A DNA stretch of 64,000 nt from Tupaia tana (GCA_026018925.1 JAKSZU010000005.1:25422779-25486778), one strand, 5' to 3'. Positions 32,349 through 43,568 are shown, numbered from the stretch's first letter. Program-made: numbers and translations. Notes: a model not told the origin generated them from the sequence alone.

Positions 32349-32621
32349 TTTTTTTTTTTTTCCTTTCGAGAGGACTTTTTTGCTACAGGATGCGTGCACT
32401 CGCCAGAAAGACAGAGAGAGACAGAGAGTCAGGAAGCGAGAAATCACCCCCCAGTTGGGATGGCCACGCTGCAATCCCTTCTCCTCCATTCTCCTCTTGG
32501 GATCCTGGGCACTCATGCACATGCACCTGGCATGAGTTTAAGCCACCGGGTCCGGGACTCAAACTGCAGTTGACTACGTGAGAGTCCAGAGACATAGCCA
32601 TTACACCAACTGCTGGTCCCA
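32349..32621 (-). mobile_element. SINE-A, minus
   Basis: TTTTTTGCTACAGGATGCG to CAACTGCTGGTCCC. Near-duplicates of TTTCCTCTGGATTTT flank it. Confidence 0.94.
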
Positions 32622-32706
32622 ATTTCTTCTGGATTTTAAATGTGAGAGAGAAGTGTGTTTTTAAACTGCACTGAACCTACTTGTAACCAACACTGAACTT
32701 GAGCTA

Positions 32707-32785
32707 TCGGGTCATTAGGAAAGTCCTTACGTACCTTTCTACGTTTTTCTATGCAAAAATGATCATGACTTCTCCAACGACCCAA
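32707..32785. mobile_element. Mariner-type MITE, copy 3
   Basis: TCGGGTCATTAGGAAAGTC at the left and GACTTCTCCAACGACCCAA at the right, nearly palindromic over its full length. TA on the left flank. Confidence 0.85.
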
Positions 32786-33044
32786 AACAGAGTCGTAGGA
32801 AGTTGGTTCTCTCATGATACAAGCCAGTGCCACGTGCACACTCGAGTTCTTCAAGCACACAAGCTGGTCTGCAGAGAATAGAAGGAGAACGAAGTAGACA
32901 CGAAGAGAAGAGCATGCAGAGAGGCAAGAGGGAGGGGCCCTATGAGAATTGGGAGAATGACTTTTATTTTCAACTTTTGAATTCAGGTCCTGATGGGGTT
33001 CACTAGTTGTCACTCTGTCTTTCCATAATTCCTAGGTGGATTGT

Positions 33045-33243
33045 GTGTGGTCTTTTTTTTTTTTTTTAGAATTATTTTATTTTATTTAACTTTATTTTAA
33101 TTATTTTCTTTAACTTTATTTATTTATTTATTTATTTTAATTTGACCAGAGAGGAACAGACAGAGAGAGAGAAAGTGAGAAAGCAAGCCTGGTCAGCCAG
33201 GTGGGAGTCCAACGCCCCCAACCACCACACCACCTGCCAGCCC
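33045..33243 (-). mobile_element. SINE-B, minus
   Basis: TTTTAATTTGACCAGAGAGG to CCACCACACCACCTGCCAG. Confidence 0.88.
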
Positions 33244-33349
33244 TGTGTGTGTGTGTTGACATCCTGTCCATTACAACCAGACAATTTTCACACCTTTAAC
33301 TCTCTTCACCTAACACTGTTTAACAGTCAAATGACAGTTGCTATTTCTT

Positions 33350-33680
33350 ATCCAGTTTATACTCTTCTGCCTCTGTGCCTGTTCATGCCCTACCACCTGC
33401 CTGGAATACAGTCTCTCAGCCCCGGTCCAGGTACCACCTCGGCAGGAAGCTTCCCATAAGCTCACCTGGATGAATTTCTCTCTTCTTTGGATTCCTGTCA
33501 TTTTGTTTATGCTTGTCCTATGGCATTTACTTTTCTCCGTCTCTTACCTTAATTCCTTGTATACTTGGCATATCCTGCCATGAATACCGTCAGCTCCTTG
33601 AAGACAGGGACCATAACTTTATTGGGTTTGTGTTGTGTAGAGTGGCAAGTCTACTGATGTGTACAGTGTTTGTTGGACAG
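33350..33680 (+). mobile_element. L2 3' end
   Basis: GGAAGCTTCCCATAAGC, CCGTCAGCTCCTTGAAGAC and AGGGACCATAACTTTATTGG follow the L2 3' consensus order. Confidence 0.8.
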
Positions 33681-33858
33681 TCGCAGGCTGCAAAACACAC
33701 AACAAAGCCTTTTCAAATGGACTGAAATAAGAGTGAGCAGCCTGTCTTTGAATAAAGTGTAAGAGCTTTGGTGCAGGCCTTTGGGTCTTTTGGAAGCTTC
33801 CTTTTCCATTTCTGGTTTTGGATTGAGGACACTTGATTTCAAAAATCCACTAGACATT

Positions 33859-34198
33859 TGCTATAGTTTAAATATGTTGTTCCCAAATTCATGTGTTGGC
33901 CATCGTAATGGGATTCAGAAAGTAAAGACTTGATCCAATTATGATGTTGAAAGGTAGGGTTTTGGGGAGATTAGGATTGAGGTCATTAGGCTGGGGGCCC
34001 CCATGATTGAGGTCTGCTGAGCTTATGAGTGGAGAGACACACATGGAACTCAGACCACAGTCTCCTGCCCTCAGCCATGATGCGATGCAGCCAGAAGACC
34101 CCCAGGCGTGACTCCACACTGTGAGCGGAATAAATCCCTATCCCCTTAAACCCAGACGTGGGTATTTTCTGTTATTAGCAACAGAATGGCCCAGAACA
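33859..34198 (+). mobile_element. MaLR-like LTR, copy 1
   Basis: Starts TGCTATAGTTTAAATATG, has ATAAATCCCTATCC near the end (poly(A) region) and ends CAGAATGGCCCAGAACA. It shares its structure with 53909-54225 and 59941-60290. Confidence 0.8.
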
Positions 34199-34380
34199 GT
34201 TCAGTTATATCACAGTATAGGACACAGCTTATCACAATTTTAAAAGGAAACTTTCAAAATCAGTATCTTACTTACTGCCATAGTTGTATATAGTAACTAA
34301 ATTAGCAGCACAGAAGATCTAAAGAGTTTATGAAAAAGTCACAGAGAAAGTTTTTATTTCATAAAGGAGTAACGAATTAG
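34199..34380. other. Unassigned intergenic sequence
   Basis: Nothing recognised. Confidence 0.4.
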
Positions 34381-34382
34381 GT

Positions 34383-34651
34383 CTTTGGGGAGTTTTGCCT
34401 TAAGGCACGTGCACTTGCTGAGAGAGAGACAGAGAGACAGAAAGCAAGGAGAGAGAGCGAGAGACAGAAAACGAGAAATCATCTCGAGGGGAGATGGCCA
34501 CACTGCCATCCCTTCTCCTCCATTCCTTCCAGGATCCTGGCTTGCACGCATGTATGCCTGGCACGAGTTTCAAACTGCCAGGTCAGAGACTCGAACAACG
34601 GTTGGCATCTGGGAGTCCAGCAATGTAACTGCTATACCATCTGCTGGTCCC
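34383..34651 (-). mobile_element. SINE-A-like, minus
   Basis: TTTTGCCTTAAGGCACGTGC to CCATCTGCTGGTCCCC. Confidence 0.9.
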
Positions 34652-34926
34652 CAGAGTTCCTTATGTTAACTATCACATTATGAACTCTAATCTGCAACCT
34701 ACATTTAATATGACAATCACAAACATGCAGAAAGGTTATTAATGATCATGTACGTGTGACATTGGGCTGACCTTGTTATTCCGTCAGGGAGAGCAGGTCT
34801 GGTTCACGACACAGGAGAAAACCCAGGGTCCCCACTTACTTCACTTTCTGCACAGTTGACAGATTTTATTGACTGACTTGAGCAAATTTGGTATTAAGCC
34901 TCACAGTCAAAACTAGGCATCACAGG

Positions 34927-35145
34927 GGCCAATAGGTGACACGGTGGTTAAGGTGCTGGACTCCTACATGGTTGACTGCAGTTCAAACGCCAGACCTGGG
35001 AGCTTAAAAATTAACCTGGGCACGTGTGCCTGCGTGCTTAAAATTCCTAGAGGAGAATGGATTGTGGTGTGGCCATCCCCCCTGGGCGGGGGTGGTGGTG
35101 AGTGCATGCTTCCTATGGCAAAAACATAAAAAAAATAAGTAAGTT
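34927..35145 (+). mobile_element. tRNA SINE related to SINE-A
   Basis: GGGGCCAATAGGTGACACGG to CCTATGGCAAAAACAT. Confidence 0.88.
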
Positions 35146-35154
35146 AAGAAGAAG

Positions 35155-35425
35155 AAGACATCCATAAAGTGAATCTGTGTGTAATTATAACTGCAACTTT
35201 AAATTGTTATTAGGACAGCCTGCAACTAATACAGCTAATGAACAAAAAGTGTGTTTGTCTCACGGTATGATATATCATTTATAGGCTATAATCGATAGCT
35301 GCTGGCAATTTATCGCACTCCCTTTCACACCGAACCACTGTGTTATGACACACTGCTGTGTGTAAGTCATTTGTGCTAATAGCAGTTGAAGTCATAAAGA
35401 GTTGCCACTGGTTTTACTTACTTGG
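35155..35425. other. Single-copy AT-rich segment, possible conserved noncoding element
   Basis: No repeat is recognised. It contains GTAATTATAAC and a short palindrome, GCTATAATCGATAGC. Function is only a suggestion. Confidence 0.3.
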
Positions 35426-35430
35426 CTTCA

Positions 35431-35513
35431 TCTTTCACGATTCAGAATGGATTTGAAGTCCTTGGTTGGTCGTCTTTCACTATTCAGAATGGATTTGAAG
35501 TCCTTGGTTGGCC
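35431..35513. repeat. 42-bp tandem duplication
   Basis: The unit starting TCTTTCACGATTCAGAATGG at 35431 recurs at 35473 with few changes. Confidence 0.95.
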
Positions 35514-35687
35514 TCTGGCTCACTTGCTTCTGAATGGTGGCGAGAACAGCTGCGTGCCATCACAGAGACGGCGTCTCACCCCAAACCTGACCAGAATTCT
35601 TGCCTACCGTGAGTGGGCGGGCCTGCCCCCAGTGGCTGAGATCTGCTCTCCCAGGCCAAGGCGATGGTGTGATGAAAGGACAAAACT

Positions 35688-35929
35688 GGCAGTCGCGGTG
35701 GCACAGGGGTAGCACAACACTCTGTGATGCCGACCCATATGGAAGATCAGGGTTCGGATCCCGAGATGACTTGCATGCTAAGCCCACGTGCATGTGCGCA
35801 CAGTCCCACCTAGCTGGCAAGGCTAAGGCAAGGATGGCAAGCGTGAGACTCTGGAGAAGGTGCTTGGCTTCCTTTCCCTCTCTCTTTTTCATGAAAGAAA
35901 CTTAGGGAAAAAAAAAAAAAAAAAAAAAA
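35688..35929 (+). mobile_element. SINE-C
   Basis: tRNA-like head GGCAGTCGCGGTGGCACAGG with GGGTTCGGATCCC (B box), then CCCACCTAGCTGGCAAGGC and TAAGGCAAGG resembling the 7SL domain, a pyrimidine stretch and an A tail. Confidence 0.75.
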
Positions 35930-35931
35930 CT

Positions 35932-36146
35932 GGGGGCCAGGTGGTAGCCTAGCAGTAATGTAAGTGGACCTAATGGGAAAAATCCTAGGTTTGTGCCCTG
36001 GGCCCTCCCTGAGCATGCTTGGCACACATGCATGTGCCCAGCTCCAGGCTGATTAAGCATGAGGACCCTATTTGGAGGAGGGCCTGTTTCTTTCTCTCTC
36101 ATGGAAAAAAAATTAAATATATTTAAAAGCAAAAAAAAAAAAAAAC
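35932..36146 (+). mobile_element. SINE-C variant directly after another SINE
   Basis: GGGGCCAGGTGGTAGCCTAGC, GTGCCCTGGGCCCTCCC, GAGGACCCTATTTGGAGG and an A-rich tail. Confidence 0.7.
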
Positions 36147-36520
36147 CAGAAAACTGGGGCTGAGAAACATTACCACTGTCATGTAACAAAGAAGGAAACA
36201 CGGGGCACTGGAGAATTCTAAGGCTGTAGAGAGGCCTGAGAGCTTCACGGCAGCTGGCTGCTTTCTCGGTACAGCACAGGGGCATGGACCTAGGTCCAGG
36301 CAGGTGACCTTAATCCCACTTCAGCTGGCTTGGTCACTCGGTGTTCTGAGTGAGTTCATATCCTTTGGCTTGAGGGTTCTCAGACTTAACTCCTTAGCAA
36401 CTTAAAGAAATAGTTATTTCATTAGTTATTTCATTCATTCAATAGTTATTTCAATAGTTATTTCATTAGTTATTTCATTCATTCAATAGTTATTGCACAA
36501 TTTTCATGACATTTATGTTC
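36147..36520. other. Unassigned sequence with repeated ATAGTTATTTCATT units
   Basis: Near 36410-36495 the words AGTTATTTCATTCATTCA recur three to four times, forming an imperfect tandem array. Confidence 0.6.
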
Positions 36521-36537
36521 CAAAGATGTCATAACTT

Positions 36538-36772
36538 GGCTATGTCGCTAAACTCCCATGTAGTCGACCATGTTTCAAGTCCTGGACCCATTGGCTTAAA
36601 CTCATGCTGGGTGCGTGTGCGTGTGTGTCCAAGATCCCAAGAGGAGAATGGAGGAGAAGGGATTGCGGCGTGGCCATCCCCCCGGGAAGTGATTTCTTGC
36701 TTTTTGTCTCTCTGACTCTCTCTGGCTCTCTGGCGAGCGCACGAGCCCTGTAGCAAAAACCTCTCCAAAAAA
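36538..36772 (+). mobile_element. 5'-truncated SINE-A with perfect duplication
   Basis: Starts inside the tRNA head at GGCTATGTCGCT. The duplication AAAGATGTCATAACTT lies at 36522-36537 and 36773-36788. Confidence 0.95.
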
Positions 36773-36809
36773 AAAGATGTCATAACTTTAAAATATTTTG
36801 GCTACTGAT

Positions 36810-37075
36810 GGGACCAGCAGTTAGTGTAATGGCTATGTCGCTGGACTCCCATGTAGTCGACTGTGGTTCAAGTCCTGGACCCAGTGGCTTAAACTCATGC
36901 CGGGCACGTGTGCGTGCGTACCCAAGATCCTGAGAGAAGAATGGAGGAGAAGAGATTTTGGCCTGGCTATGCCCCCTGGGGGGTGATTTCTCGCTTTCTA
37001 TCTCTCTGTCTCTCTCTGTCTTTCTGGCGAGCACACACACCCTATAGCAAAAAAAAAAAAAAAAACTATCAAAAA
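36810..37075 (+). mobile_element. SINE-A
   Basis: GGGACCAGCAGTTAGTG to CCTATAGCAAAAAAA, followed by A/GAA-rich sequence. Confidence 0.95.
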
Positions 37076-37119
37076 AAAGAAGAAGAAGAAGAAAGAAAAG
37101 AAATTCAGCCTGTATGTAA

Positions 37120-37985
37120 ATAGTGTTTATATATTATTAACCTGTATTAATGGTAGAGCTTGTTATCATACAAGAATACAGAGTTCTTATTTTTATCAGC
37201 AATTATCTAAACTAGTCTCATGAGAGGGGCTGGAGTAGAGCTGACACGGTATTTAAATTACTCCTAAGCAAGGTGTTTGTCTAAAGTTCTCAGTAGAAGC
37301 TGAATCTGGAAGTTAGCATTTCTATCCCCTCATTAGACCCCAGCTCCCATCTTGGATTTCTAGGTCAGGAGTTTTCACTGCGTGCTAAGGAATCGTTCCT
37401 GTATGCCCGGAAGATATTGTATTGAATGGGAAGCCGGCTTCTGAGGAAAGGAATGAAATGGTTTGGTGACTTTTGTTCCCAGTCCTGTGACAAATAACCC
37501 ATGGATTTCCTGAGGGGGGCAGCACACACAGCGGCAGGAAAGCTACTACAGAGAAATCCATGTCCGAGAACTGCTGAGAAAGGACCTGCCAGCTGGCAGC
37601 TGCACTCAGGAAAAGGCCCCAGGACAGAGGACGCCGGGGTTAAAGGAACCCAGGAGTAACTGGAGCTCTGCAGCCTCTTGCTAGCGCCCAGACTGCAGAG
37701 TTGCTCTAGGCTGGCTCCGGGGACTCAGGGCTGCCTTCCTGGGCTGATTTTCAGCTTCACTGCCTTCTTAGAAATGATACTGGAGCTTAACCACAAGCCT
37801 TCTGTGACCCAGAGACACGTACACATCAGGGAGGGATGTGAGCGGCAGCAAATCGTAGTTCTCAGCCAGCAAGTTCTGCCGGAGGTTCTGGCCTATGCAT
37901 TTCAGCTGTCCCTGATGACAAGGGCTGGGACAGAGATGCTGTCAGAATTCTTCTCTAGTGTTTGTTTTTGAAAACACTTCCTCTT
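37120..37985. other. Single-copy intergenic sequence
   Basis: Moderate GC, no repeat or gene recognised. Confidence 0.45.
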
Positions 37986-37989
37986 TGCC

Positions 37990-38170
37990 TTTTAATAATT
38001 TATTCAATTTTATTTATTATTATTATTATTACTTAATTTGCTATAGCACACATGCACTCAACAGAGAGAGAGTCAAAGAAAGAGAAAGCAAGCTGCCTGT
38101 TCTAAGGAATCGAACCACAGTGTACCATGTGGGAGTCCGGCACCGTAACCACCATGCCACATGCTAGCGC
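37990..38170 (-). mobile_element. SINE-B, minus
   Basis: TAATTTGCTATAGCACACATG to ACCACCATGCCACATGC. Confidence 0.88.
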
Positions 38171-38181
38171 CTGCTCTTTCT

Positions 38182-38375
38182 TTTTTTAAGTTTATTCATT
38201 TGATTCATGACTGAGTCTCATCACATCACGATCCCCTTTCTTCACCCCTCCAGCTGGTCAGGATCTTGGCAAGCACTTGGCCTGTTTTCAAGCTAACCTG
38301 GGATCCAAACCCACGGTTGGTCATGTGGCTTCCAGCACTACAGTGCAGTTTGCTACTGAAGTGCCACCAGCCTGG
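38182..38375 (-). mobile_element. Old tRNA SINE, minus
   Basis: CACGATCCCCTTTCTTCACC, CAGGATCTTGGCAAGC and AAACCCACGGTTGGTCATG. Confidence 0.7.
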
Positions 38376-38619
38376 GCCCTCTCTGGTCTTTCTGTCAGAT
38401 ACATTCTATCTTGCTTTTAAGAAAGAGAATTCTGGATCAGAAAACTGAGTCTCAACACCCAGGAGTCCTGATCTGAATTAAGGCCTCCTACACATCCTAC
38501 TTGACCCCAACCCAAAGGCAAAATGGTTTCAGGGCACATGACTAATGATAATGATGTAGTATATATTATATATTCACATATACCTGCACACACACACATA
38601 GTGTGTGTGTGCCATGTAT

Positions 38620-38805
38620 ACTTCAAAGGACTTACAAATATCAACTCTTTTAGTCCTCATAAAAATCTTACAGTTAAGTGCTATTGCTTTTCTTATTTTT
38701 CATAGATAAGAAAACTGAGGCAAGAGTAGTGAAGCAACTTGCCAGAGGTCACACAGAGAATTAGTCTATCTTCAGAGTCTATGCTCTTATCTACTGTACT
38801 CTAAA
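38620..38805 (+). mobile_element. MIR
   Basis: TTAGTCCTCATAAAAATC, AGATAAGAAAACTGAGGC and GCCAGAGGTCACACAG. Confidence 0.9.
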
Positions 38806-38984
38806 TGATAGCTAAATAATATTGTACAGTGATATCTGTGAAATAAATAAAAAGAACTCTACTATGGAGTCCTTTCTTTCACACTGAACACAAATGCTTT
38901 TGGGAATAAAGTAAATATTAATATAAATATTTCTTCAAAGTAGGATGATTTTGGTATTGCCTTTCGAACAGTAGTTTTAAAACT

Positions 38985-39200
38985 TTCATTTTCTTTACTC
39001 ATGATAGAGTACATGTGTGCACACATAAGAAAGAGAAAGAGAGAGGAGCCCCCTCGTAGGGTCTGATCTCGCCACAATCCCCTTCCTCCAGACCTATCGA
39101 ATCTGGCACTTGTGTGCATGCCTGGCTTATTTCAGGCTGACTGGACCAGGGATTCAAACTGTGGTAGCCATGTGGGTTCCAGCTTCTCTTGTGTAGCCTA
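38985..39200 (-). mobile_element. Old tRNA SINE, minus
   Basis: CATGATAGAGTACATGTG to CCAGGGATTCAAACTGTGG. Confidence 0.75.
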
Positions 39201-39477
39201 GATATATATTCAGTGTAATAATAAGTTATTATATTATGCAATATAATAACATTATCCCAGAACTTCTTTGACTTCTCAAAAATACTGTTAGAATGGCAAT
39301 ACTACAATTCACCTAGTATTAATAAATATTTATATTGGTATTTATTTCCAAAATTATTTGTCTTCAATGAGGAGAAAAGGGCTCCACAGTAGCAGTTGGA
39401 GGACCTGGGTTTATTTCCCAACTCCATATTTTACCTGCAAATAATTTTGACTCTCTGGATACCTGCTAATATTTGCC

Positions 39478-39737
39478 TTTTTTTTTTTTTAATTTGTCAT
39501 AGGGCACGTGTGTTCACTGGAGAGAAAGAGATAGACAGAGAGAAAGTGAGGAAGCCTCTCCAGGGGGAGGTGGCAATGCCACAATCCCTTCTCCTTCATT
39601 CTCCTCTCAGGATCCTAGGCACTCATGCCCATGTACCCAGCATGTCCCTCAAGTCTCTGGGTCTGGGACTTGAACCACAGAGTCAGCTATGCAGGGTTCA
39701 GCCCCTCCCTCAACCACCAAGCCACCAGCTGGCCCTG
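39478..39737 (-). mobile_element. tRNA SINE, minus
   Basis: TTTGTCATAGGGCACGTGTG to CCACCAAGCCACCAGCTGG. Confidence 0.9.
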
Positions 39738-40167
39738 CATTTGCCTTTTTTTTTTCCCCTGTCAGACATCACCCTGTTTATCTTTCAAGATGCAAGCCAG
39801 ATGATTTTATCTTTCAAGTGAAAGGAACTTTTTCAAGCATGACTATTGAAATGACCTGCAAACGTTAATTAAACTCAGAAAATATTTACTTCATACCTCC
39901 TAAATATAAGGCACTGTGTTAGATGTGTGAACAAGATTTCCTCCTTGTCCTCAGGTAGCTCTTAATCCAGCAGAGAGAAAGAACTCCAAGTTCCTGTGTT
40001 GGGCATGGAGACCACTTTCATAAGGGTGATCAGCCTGTAAAGAAACCAGGCCCAGAAGACCAGTACAGGCAAGACATGGATGGTGAGAGAAAGAGAGGAC
40101 AAGCCCAAAGCCGAACAGTTCATGGAGTCCAGGTAGCTTCTACCTAGCCTTCCTGGAAAATGACAGT

Positions 40168-40428
40168 GAGGGCCAGCTCACAATGCAGTGAGTAAGTGCT
40201 GTGCATTGGGACCTGGATGGCCAACTGCATTTCAAGTCCTGCCCTGGGAGCTTGAAAAACATGCCAGGCAAGTACACATGCTCAAAGTTCTGATGGGATG
40301 GAGGAATGAAGGAAGACAGATTGGGGCATTTAGGAGTGCTTTCTCTCTCTTGCTCTTTCTCTCTCTCACTCTTTCTCTCTCTGGTAAGCACACACACCCT
40401 CTGGGCAATTAAAAAAATAAAAATTAAG
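40168..40428 (+). mobile_element. tRNA SINE, diverged
   Basis: GAGGGCCAGCTCACAATGC to CCCTCTGGGCAATTAAAA. Confidence 0.82.
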
Positions 40429-40440
40429 AAGACAAGAAAA

Positions 40441-40706
40441 GGGCCAGCAGGTGGCAGAATGGTTAAAGCACTGGACTCCCACATGGCCAACTGCCATTTG
40501 AGTCTTGGACCTGGTGGCTTGAAAATCACACCAGGTGTGTGTCATGAGTGCCCAGAATCCTGAGAAGAGAGTGGAGGAAAAGGGATTGCAGTGTGGCCAT
40601 CCCTGAGTCCCGGGGAGTGGGGTGATTTCTTGTTTTCTGTCTCTCTGTCTCTCTGGCAAGAGCATGTGCCCTATAAGCAAAAATCTCTCTCTCTCTTAAA
40701 AAAAAA
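40441..40706 (+). mobile_element. tRNA SINE related to SINE-A
   Basis: GGGCCAGCAGGTGGCAGAATGG to CCTATAAGCAAAAATCTC. Near-duplicates AGACAAGAAAA and AGACAGGAAAA flank it. Confidence 0.92.
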
Positions 40707-42218
40707 AAGACAGGAAAAGAGAGAGGAGGAGGGGCTGTTGCAGCCTTCAAGCACCACCACCTGGTACCTGTGGTCCCAGAGACAGAGGAACAACAGGGAA
40801 GCAAAGGCTACCAGCCTGAGCTGATCACCAGAGACCCCCTCTAGCCTGCAGTGGGGGAAGAGGGGCTCCTTCAGCCCTCAGGGACCACAACCTGGTTCTT
40901 ACAGCCACAGAGATAAAAGGTAAGAGATGCTGCCCCACCTGTGCTAATACCATTCTGCCTCTCACTGGTTCAGGAACAGCAGGGAAGCAGAGGTCACCTA
41001 GCCTGAGCTGATCAATAAAGACCCCTGCCTGAATTGCAGTAGAGGAAGAGGGGCTGCTGTAATCCACATGCATGCAACACACAGAGTGTAAATTGGACTA
41101 CCACTTTACCTTCTACCTCTGCAGCTTAGCCTTCACCTACATTGGGAGCAGAGAAGTTTGGGTATACAGGAACCAAAAACCTGAAGACAGTAAGATTTTG
41201 AAGGTATTCTCTCCTCACAATCCCCCCAGAAGTACAGTAAGAGAAACTCCCCTCTGAAAATCTGAACCTCGAATCCACACTGTGGTTTCCACACTTTCCC
41301 CCACAGTAGAGGAGGGAAACTGACACAGAGCTAACTCACACCATAGGGAAATGCAGGAGTATACAGCTACAGAAACATTCTCCAAAGAAGTGGGAAGAAG
41401 TGAAGTATTTAGTCATTGGATGACTAAAAATCAAAACAGAGTCCTAAGAAATAGGAGAAAATCAGAAAATACCCCCCTGACAAAAGGAACATAATAACTC
41501 CTCACCAACAGTGGATAAAACACAGGAGATCACAGAAATGTTGGAAAAATAAGTCAGAATATTAATTGAAACAAAATTCAATGAGATGCCAGAGAAATAG
41601 ACAGCTAATTCCAGGAGATGAAAAAATCTTTCCATGACTTGAAGGAGGAACTCCATAAAGAGACACCCTGAGAAAGAATCAAACAGAACATCTGGAGATA
41701 AAGAATACGATAGAGGAAATCAAAACCTTCCCTGAAATTATCAGCAACAGATTAGATCATGCAGAGGAAAGAGTTTATAAACGTGAAGATAAAACCTCCA
41801 ATTCAGTTCATGCAGTCAAAATGAATGGAAGAACAACCATTAAAAATGAGGACAATATTTGGGAAATCTTAGACACCATTAAACAGCTGAATAGGTATTC
41901 CAAAAGGTAAAGAGGCAGGTAAAGGCATAGAAAATTTCTTTCATAATATATTGGCTTAAACCTTTCCAAATTTAGAGAGGCATATGGACATCCAAATCCA
42001 GGAAATACAAAGGATACTAAATAGATTTAACATAAGAAGAACCACACCAAGGCATATCATAGCCAAACTGGTAAAAATCAAAGACAAAGACAATATTCTA
42101 AAAATGGCAAGAGAGAAATGTCAAGTTATTTGTAAAGGTTACCCCATTAGATTAACTTCAGACCTCTCAACTGAAGCAATGCAGGCAAGGAACGAATGGG
42201 AAGACATTTAAAAGTCTG

Positions 42219-42474
42219 GGACCAGTAGTTAGTGTAATGGTTATGTTGCTGGACTCCCATGTAGTCAACCGCAGTTCGAGTCCTGGACCCGGTGGCTTAA
42301 AACTCAAGTCAGATGCGTGTGCGTGCATGCCCAAGACCCAGAGAGGAGAATGGAGGAGAAGGGATTGCCGTGTGGCCATCCCCCCTGGGGGGTGATTTCT
42401 CACTTTCTGTCTCTCTGTCACTCTCTGTCTGTCTGGCAAGCACACATGCCCTATAGAAAAAAAACTCTCCAAAA
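42219..42474 (+). mobile_element. SINE-A inside L1
   Basis: GGGACCAGTAGTTAGTG to CCTATAGAAAAAAAAC. Short duplication AAAGTCTG. Confidence 0.94.
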
Positions 42475-42744
42475 AAAAAAAGTCTGAAAAAAAAATTTCA
42501 GCCAAGAGTACTATACCTGGCAAGAGTATCCTTCAAATGGGAAGGAAAAATAAAATCATTCCCACATATATAAAGGCTGAAATAATTCACCAAAACTAAA
42601 CCGGCTCTTCAGGAAATACTTAAGGGAATACTATCAGGAAAACTAAAGAAGAAAAAAGAATAAAGAATAAGAAAATGACAGAAATAAGCCCACATAAATA
42701 GGTAATAACACTGAATGTCAATGGGTTAAATTTCCCAATTAAGG

Positions 42745-43009
42745 GGACCAGCAGTTAGCGTAATGGCTATGTCGCTGGACTCCCATGTAGTAAACCGCGG
42801 TTCGCGTCCCGGACCCTGTGGCTTAAAACTCACGCTGGGCGCGTGTGCGTGCGTGCCCAAGATCCCGAGAGGAGAATGGAGGAGAAGGGATTGCGGCGTG
42901 ACCATCCCCCCAGGGGGGTGATTTCTCGCTTTCTGTCTCTCTATTTCTCTCTGTCTGTCTGGCAAGCGCACGCGCCCTATAGCAAAAAAAAAACCTCTCC
43001 AAAAAAAAA
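42745..43009 (+). mobile_element. SINE-A inside L1, second copy
   Basis: GGGGACCAGCAGTTAGCG to an A tail. Duplication TTTCCCAATTAA on both sides. Confidence 0.95.
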
Positions 43010-43464
43010 AAAGTTTCCCAATTAAAAGGCTAAAAGTTCAAATTCAATCATTTTATACACAAGCAGGTCTAAATACAAATTCACCAATTATATAACAGAC
43101 AGCTATCTCCACAGGTTTCATATTACATTTATATATTTATTATTTTTAAAATTATTATTATTTTTTATTATTATCCATACATTAAATCGCTATACATCAT
43201 TTAGATTGTGAAGAGACTTTACCCACCATGATATACACCTCAGTCCTGCCCAGTTGAGACCACCATACACATCCTCGTCAACAGATAATAAGTCTTACCT
43301 GTGTCCCACAAGTGTCTTACCTCTCCATTCCCCCACAAATTTCCCTCCCACACTCTTTCCACTTTTTCTCTAGTGTCCATTACAATTTTTAATACTTTTA
43401 TGCTCTCCAGTCTTTCAGCATCTAGCATAGAGTGCAGATAGTTGGTAAGTCGGTATATGTTAAG

Positions 43465-43568
43465 TGAAGGAGAACGGATTGGCCATCCCCCTTGAGGGGT
43501 GATTTTTCACTTTCCCTCTCTCTGTCTTTCTCCAGCAAGTACATGTGCACTATGGCAAAAACCTAAAG
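43465..43568 (+). mobile_element. SINE-A 3' part only
   Basis: GGAGAACGGATTGGCC, GGGTGATTTTTCACTTTCC and CTATGGCAAAAACCTA. Confidence 0.85.

Larger units (their letters stand above)
40719..43060 (+). mobile_element. L1 5' fragment: repeated 5' UTR units and decayed ORF1
   Basis: 40725-41075 holds at least two and a half GC-rich units sharing GAAGAGGGGCT and AGCCTGAGCTGATCA, typical of an L1 5' UTR with repeated units. From about 41500 the sequence resembles ORF1; the open frame at 41984-42211 (NIRRTTPRHIIAKLVKIKDK; NEWEDI) matches an ORF1-region block of old mammalian L1. The last part (AATGTCAATGGGTTAAATTT) matches the segment near the ORF2 start. Two SINE-A copies interrupt it (42219-42481 and 42742-43011). 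ORF2 is absent, so it is inactive. Confidence 0.85.

Noticed and set aside
41984..42211. Candidate host gene with a basic domain
   Set aside because: The sequence is the L1 ORF1-region block, flanked by other L1 parts.
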